Made by a program: the position numbers and the translations under genes. From assembly GCF_017052655.1 (NCBI RefSeq), contig NZ_JAFIDC010000001.1:868001-932000 (forward strand): DNA of 64,000 nucleotides. The letters are read 5' to 3'. Origin of the DNA: Acholeplasma equirhinis. Lineage in GTDB: Bacteria > Bacillota_I > Bacilli_A > Acholeplasmatales > Acholeplasmataceae. Positions 59,974 to 64,000 of the stretch are shown piece by piece (position 1 is the first letter of the stretch; every line of letters begins with the position of its first letter). The notes beneath the pieces are model-generated. The model saw only the letters and a program-made list of their open reading frames with translations. It had not been told where the DNA came from and did no database searches.

Positions 59974-59982
59974 AGTCACCTA

Positions 59983-60017
59983 ATATAAAGGGTGCAAGTA
60001 ATTTTCTTGCACCCTCT
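59983..60017 (-). terminator. Hairpin after the pectate lyase gene
   Basis: Minus-strand GGGTGCAAG-AAAATTA-CTTGCACCC, a 9-bp stem followed by TTTATATT. The T tract is weak, so some read-through into the MATE gene is possible. Confidence 0.7.
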
Positions 60018-60031
60018 TTTAATTCAATCGG

Positions 60032-63000
60032 TTATTTTAAGTATGCAAGTCCATTTTCATCAATAGACCATTTGTCACTTGTTGCAATCGATGGTAGATT
60101 TGCGTTCCACCATGCTTCATTTACTTCAGATATAGATGCTAGGATATTTGCATTAATATTTAGACCTTTAGGTTTTCTATCTTCAAAGTCACTATCTGCT
60201 ATAACGAAGTAATTAAATACTTGAGTCTTACCTGCATCTGGGTTACCAATGATGTAACCAAAGTAATCTGAGTATATTCCTGAAGCATCTGTTTGGAATG
60301 TAAAGTCAGCTTCAGCAAAGAAGTTTCTTGCTTGAATATAAGTTGTTGTATTATCTTCTTTACCCACTAAAATACCAAGATTATGACGACCTGTGATTTC
60401 TACACCGAGCATCACAATATTTTCAACATCCAAGTATGAACGAACACGACCAACTAATACACCAATCATATCTGATTGTTGATGTTCAATTCTAAGTCCA
60501 TCAACGAAGATATCTTTCATGAAGAGTTTAGTATTTGGTTCGATACCACCTATTAAACCACCTGTGTATTTACTTTGTGGAACAGATGAAATAATATCTA
60601 CATTTAAGATCTTAATACCCTCGTAATATGCCTCACCAGTTCTAACACGACCAAGTAATGCACCTCCATAATTTCTAGTTGTGATTAACTTAGAGTTTTG
60701 GATTGTGATATTTTCAAATCTTGCATAACCATATACATATGTTGCAAGAAGTCCACTGTCATCGCTCGCTTTAGTTTCTTTAAATGTTCCTGGATTTTCA
60801 GTATCCTCAGAATATATCGAATCTACTGTAAACTCAAAGTCATCAAGTACTAAGTTCTTAATCATACCACCATTAATGGTCATGAATAAACCACCACGCA
60901 ACATTGTCTTCTTATAGTTATAGAGTTTATAACCATTACCATCAAAGATACCTGAAAAGACATTGGATGTAGATAATGCATCCATACGACCTTGTGAAAG
61001 ATCGATATCATTCATTAAGATGTAGTATTTACCAATTGATGCGAAAGAGGTAATCATATCATTTAATTGTGCAACGGTAGAAATTTGTATGATTTGTTCA
61101 TTTCTAATTTGTTTGACAACGAGTTCTGATTCCTTATTTTGGCGGACAGTATACATATAAACATATGATAAACGATTTGTTTCTACGTTAACTAGTTTTC
61201 CATATACGGATGTAATTTCAGTACTTTGTAAGTCTTCATGCACCTTAACTTGTTCTAAAGTTAAATTATTAGTGTTAGAAATTAAATAATAAAGTGTCCC
61301 TTCTGCTGTATAAACAGAATAATTAATATTAATTGTTGCATCAAACTCATCTGAGATTGATGATTCATAAATTTCATTTGGTCCTTCCGGATCATACACA
61401 ATAACACTTTGGACATACACATATTCATCCCAATCATTATGCATATTCTTGAAGGTATAAATAACATCATACGTGCCTTCATTAGAAACATCTAATTGGC
61501 TCTTGTCAATTTCTAGTGTATAGTCTACATTTCTTTGATATTGAGGTCCACCAAGATAGAAATTAAATACTTGAGGGTTCTTCTCAACATAAGTTTCACC
61601 AAGTTCAAGTAAATCATCTTCTATTTCAATAGAATCTGGGTCAATACGATGACCTCTAACTGCAGTTGGAGAAATTGGATTTGATAGTAATTTTCTAATT
61701 TCTTGCCAGTTAAAATCAGGAATTTCACCTGGACCAACATAGTTATCTTCTAAAACTCTGCCTAACATTTCTGGTTCAACCATATAATTGTAGACTGCTC
61801 CATTACCTTCAGTATCTTTATATCGATATGGAATCTCTTGATAATTTCTTAAGAAGAATTCAATTCTTGGCATGTTGGTATTAGATTGTTTCCAAGGTGA
61901 GTATGGGTCACCATCTGGCTGACCTTCATATGATGAACCTTTATAGTAATTAATACCTTTAATTAAAATTGAATTAAGAACTTTATATCGACCAGTATAC
62001 GCTGGATCCATAATATTATCTTGGTGTGTCTTAATTGGTTCGACCGTTTCAATTAATTTAGAGTTTTCAAATAATACAGCACCTTCTTCAGTGGGTACCA
62101 TTGCTTGTGATGGCAATGATGTACCACTAGATGCAATCATTTGACGAATATTTTCAAGTTCTGTATTATCAATTAATACATTATAAACATGGACATCACC
62201 TTGTCTTAGGCGAGGTAATCTGTCTGCTAGGTTAAAGATGCGTAAATGATGCATGGTGATTGTAATTGTTTTAAATCCCATACCCATTGTTGTATTACCA
62301 AAGTTGAAACCCTTCTTTTGAGCTGATGTGTAACGGATAATTTGTTCCATTGACATACCCGCTTCTTTTCTTAACTTCACATAACGAGAATTAGAAATAG
62401 TTTTAGTTGGGTCATCCATGTAGTTTTCTTCTAACCATTCAATTTGATCTCTAATAAACTGATTTTCTACGAAATTCAAGTCTAAATAAGAAATTGTAAA
62501 GTTTGAAGTACCACCTTTAACGTCAACCAAACCATCGTATGATTGATCAAATTTCACATGGTCTATCCATAAACCATTGGTAGTTTCAACTGTAAAGTAG
62601 TCCCAGTCATTTTCATCATAATCTGCAGCAAGTCCGTCATCCCACTCCCAAATACCAGTAAAGTGAAGATTTCTAATGACAATATCTGATGATGTCTTAA
62701 TAATGGATGTCAAATGAGAGATTTTTGCACCATATTCAGAATAAATCATTAAACTTGTACGGTCTTGAATAATCATTTGACCAACACCTTCTTCTTTTAG
62801 TGTTGGATGTAAAAGTGGTACGTTTGCATTCTGACGATAGAATGAGCCATCTGTATAATTTGAAATTTCTTGTTCAGTCTTACCAGCTTCTTCTAACTTC
62901 TTCATAACGTTTAAGAAGCCCATATTTAAATCGGCTGTAATTTTAATAATTTTAATTGACTTATTAGCAAGTGCATCTAAAAATTCAATTTCAGTTGTAA

Positions 63001-63439
63001 CTTCAACCGCTTCCTGTCCATTACGGTTTGTTAAAACAATGGATGCATAACCATAATCCGAACGGTATGCGTTTAAGTCAAAGATCATGGAGTCAACCGG
63101 TTGTACAGAAACCGCATAACGATGTGACTTGTTTTTACCCTCTAATGTAACAACTGCCACCATTTCGACAGTAGTTGGTTGATCAGGACGTCTAACCTCA
63201 CCTTGGTTTGTAATAACTTTTTGATTGGTTGAACGCCAAGCAATAGAAGCATCAGGAAATAACGCTGACTTATTTTTTAAACTTAAATTACTCATTGTTG
63301 ATTCTGGTAACGCGATTTCCTCAAAGATAGCATCAAATGCCGCATCGCTTACTATTGGATCTCCACCATTGTCTTCACAGGCAATTAGGATTAATCCCAA
63401 TAAAAATATCGAGAAAATTGCAAGAATTTTTTTATACAT
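60032..63439 (-). CDS. Surface lipoprotein with PL1 pectate lyase domain
   Basis: The 1135-residue product has a lipoprotein signal (LIACEDNGGD, Cys21) and an Ig-like (bacterial Ig) domain near 40-115. A pectate lyase family 1 beta-helix (about 150-600) follows, with WIDHVKF (291-297), YDGLVDVKGG (301-310) and RLPRLRQGDVHVYN (407-420), the PL1 substrate-binding Arg motif. Another Ig-like region (about 620-720) and a C-terminal repeat region resembling GLUG motifs (FSGIFDGNGYKLYNY, MIKNLVLDDFEF) come last. It would cut pectate by beta-elimination at the cell surface, giving the unsaturated ends that GH105 and KduI need. AGGAGGATAAAG precedes the ATG. Confidence 0.9.
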   Translation of the reverse strand: MYKKILAIFSIFLLGLILIACEDNGGDPIVSDAAFDAIFEEIALPESTMSNLSLKNKSALFPDASIAWRSTNQKVITNQGEVRRPDQPTTVEMVAVVTLEGKNKSHRYAVSVQPVDSMIFDLNAYRSDYGYASIVLTNRNGQEAVEVTTEIEFLDALANKSIKIIKITADLNMGFLNVMKKLEEAGKTEQEISNYTDGSFYRQNANVPLLHPTLKEEGVGQMIIQDRTSLMIYSEYGAKISHLTSIIKTSSDIVIRNLHFTGIWEWDDGLAADYDENDWDYFTVETTNGLWIDHVKFDQSYDGLVDVKGGTSNFTISYLDLNFVENQFIRDQIEWLEENYMDDPTKTISNSRYVKLRKEAGMSMEQIIRYTSAQKKGFNFGNTTMGMGFKTITITMHHLRIFNLADRLPRLRQGDVHVYNVLIDNTELENIRQMIASSGTSLPSQAMVPTEEGAVLFENSKLIETVEPIKTHQDNIMDPAYTGRYKVLNSILIKGINYYKGSSYEGQPDGDPYSPWKQSNTNMPRIEFFLRNYQEIPYRYKDTEGNGAVYNYMVEPEMLGRVLEDNYVGPGEIPDFNWQEIRKLLSNPISPTAVRGHRIDPDSIEIEDDLLELGETYVEKNPQVFNFYLGGPQYQRNVDYTLEIDKSQLDVSNEGTYDVIYTFKNMHNDWDEYVYVQSVIVYDPEGPNEIYESSISDEFDATININYSVYTAEGTLYYLISNTNNLTLEQVKVHEDLQSTEITSVYGKLVNVETNRLSYVYMYTVRQNKESELVVKQIRNEQIIQISTVAQLNDMITSFASIGKYYILMNDIDLSQGRMDALSTSNVFSGIFDGNGYKLYNYKKTMLRGGLFMTINGGMIKNLVLDDFEFTVDSIYSEDTENPGTFKETKASDDSGLLATYVYGYARFENITIQNSKLITTRNYGGALLGRVRTGEAYYEGIKILNVDIISSVPQSKYTGGLIGGIEPNTKLFMKDIFVDGLRIEHQQSDMIGVLVGRVRSYLDVENIVMLGVEITGRHNLGILVGKEDNTTTYIQARNFFAEADFTFQTDASGIYSDYFGYIIGNPDAGKTQVFNYFVIADSDFEDRKPKGLNINANILASISEVNEAWWNANLPSIATSDKWSIDENGLAYLK

Positions 63440-63484
63440 CTTTATCCTCCTACAATACTACTTATCGCACTTATTCTAACTTAG

Positions 63485-63501
63485 TATACATTTAATGTAT
63501 A
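63485..63501. promoter_or_regulatory. Perfect palindrome TATACATT-T-AATGTATA upstream of the pectate lyase gene
   Basis: A 17-base inverted repeat with a one-base centre overlaps a TATACT -10-like box on the minus strand (63488-63483). It is a good candidate operator of the pectate lyase promoter. Confidence 0.5.
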
Positions 63502-63532
63502 TAGTAACTTTGCACATAAATGAAACTTCAAT

Positions 63533-63584
63533 ATGGTTAATTTAACCATTGTTAACATCACTTTATATCGTATAATAGATACGA
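63533..63584 (+). promoter_or_regulatory. GH105 gene promoter with two palindromes
   Basis: TTGTTA (63549-63554), 16-base spacer, TATAAT (63571-63576). A perfect palindrome ATGGTTAA-T-TTAACCAT (63533-63549) abuts the -35 and TCGTAT-AATAG-ATACGA (63568-63584) covers the -10. Both are operator candidates. Confidence 0.6.
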
Positions 63585-63597
63585 AAGGATTGAAATT

Positions 63598-64000
63598 ATG
63601 TATCCAAAAGTTGAACAATATATTAAATATCTTATTGAAAATTCAACCCCTGAAAAACCACTTTGGAATCAAGAGTTGCTTAGACAGGGTAAAGAAAATC
63701 GTTGGAATTATATTGATGGTTGCATCACTGCTTCTTTGATTGCATTATATCAAGCAACGAACGAAAAGTCTTATTTAGACTTTGTTAAATCATTTGTAGA
63801 TTATTTTGTAAATCAAGACGGTACAATCAAAGGTTATAATCCACTACATTATTCAACAGATGATTTATCCCAATCAAGGATTCTTTTTGATTTATATGAA
63901 ACAACACATGATGATAAATACAAAAAAGCAATCCATCATACTTATTTACAAGTAAAAACACATCCAAGAATCAAAACTGGAAACTTTTGGCATAAGAAAA
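63598..64000 (+). CDS. GH105 unsaturated galacturonyl/rhamnogalacturonyl hydrolase (partial)
   Basis: The frame starts at ATG 63598 (MYPKVEQYIKYLIENS) after AAAGGATTGAAATT and continues past the right edge; 134 residues are seen. The (alpha/alpha)6-barrel N-terminus shows LLRQGKENRWNYIDGCITASLIALYQATNEKSYLDFVKSFVDYFV and DDLSQSRILFDLYETTHDDKYKKAI, matching YteR/YesR. These enzymes remove the terminal unsaturated uronate made by pectin lyases. No signal peptide, so it is cytosolic. It is divergent from the pectate lyase gene across 158 bases. Confidence 0.88.
   Translation, partial: MYPKVEQYIKYLIENSTPEKPLWNQELLRQGKENRWNYIDGCITASLIALYQATNEKSYLDFVKSFVDYFVNQDGTIKGYNPLHYSTDDLSQSRILFDLYETTHDDKYKKAIHHTYLQVKTHPRIKTGNFWHKK

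Noticed and set aside
1-64000. CRISPR arrays, insertion sequences, prophage or integrase genes
   Set aside because: No regularly spaced repeats, transposase motifs or phage genes were seen on either strand by reading.

Overview
The window looks like a chromosomal segment of an Acholeplasma-like mollicute or a close low-GC Firmicute. It is AT-rich, with AAGGAG-type ribosome binding sites and short T-tract terminators. UGA is a real stop codon: fmt, uvrC and the first 2-keto-3-deoxygluconate kinase all end in TGA. That excludes the Mycoplasma/Spiroplasma code. No peptidoglycan genes are seen, and secreted proteins carry lipoprotein signals. The genus assignment is inference.

Positions 1-40500 are mostly housekeeping, largely on the minus strand. 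A DUF3137 gene and lemA come first, then metK behind a complete SAM-I riboswitch. Next is the translation/transcription operon rimP-nusA-ylxR-ylxQ-infB-rbfA, followed by priA-fmt-pgpA and a membrane protein with a decayed HD-GYP domain. Further genes are coaD, an HTH membrane regulator, RNase J, a DEDDh exonuclease with uvrC, rpoZ-gmk, rqcH, sodA, an orphan ribD with a HAD phosphatase, hpf, an EF-G-like GTPase, yidD, proS-cvfB, a Fic-like protein, a cold-shock gene, tRNA-Thr(GGT), an MFS carrier, an ArsB/NhaD-like carrier, an M50 protease, tRNA-Gly(GCC), an esterase, a GGDEF protein, a second PgpA paralogue and a DUF402 phosphatase.

Positions 40600-64000 form one pectin/uronate utilisation locus. 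A surface lipoprotein with a PL1 pectate lyase domain (60032-63439) would cut pectin outside the cell. A CUT1 ABC importer (binding lipoprotein, two permeases, MsmX-like ATPase, plus four unrecognised membrane proteins) would import oligogalacturonides. Inside, a pectin methylesterase without a signal peptide, a GH28 galacturonidase and a GH105 hydrolase would release uronates. KduI, KduD, two 2-keto-3-deoxygluconate kinases and Eda would convert these to pyruvate and glyceraldehyde-3-phosphate. An IclR regulator sits in the catabolic operon.

The observations I find most unusual are these. (1) A strong minus-strand promoter with a cre-like site and an operator-like motif lies beyond the pectinesterase gene, pointing at the transporter operon across that oppositely oriented gene. 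(2) The same operator-like motif recurs upstream of eda. (3) Uncharacterised membrane proteins are embedded in the transporter operon. (4) PriA keeps its fold but has lost the Walker A, DEEH and motif VI signatures. (5) A Fic protein has Tyr in place of its catalytic His. (6) An HD-GYP protein has lost its metal ligands. All functional statements come from reading the sequence; no database search was run.
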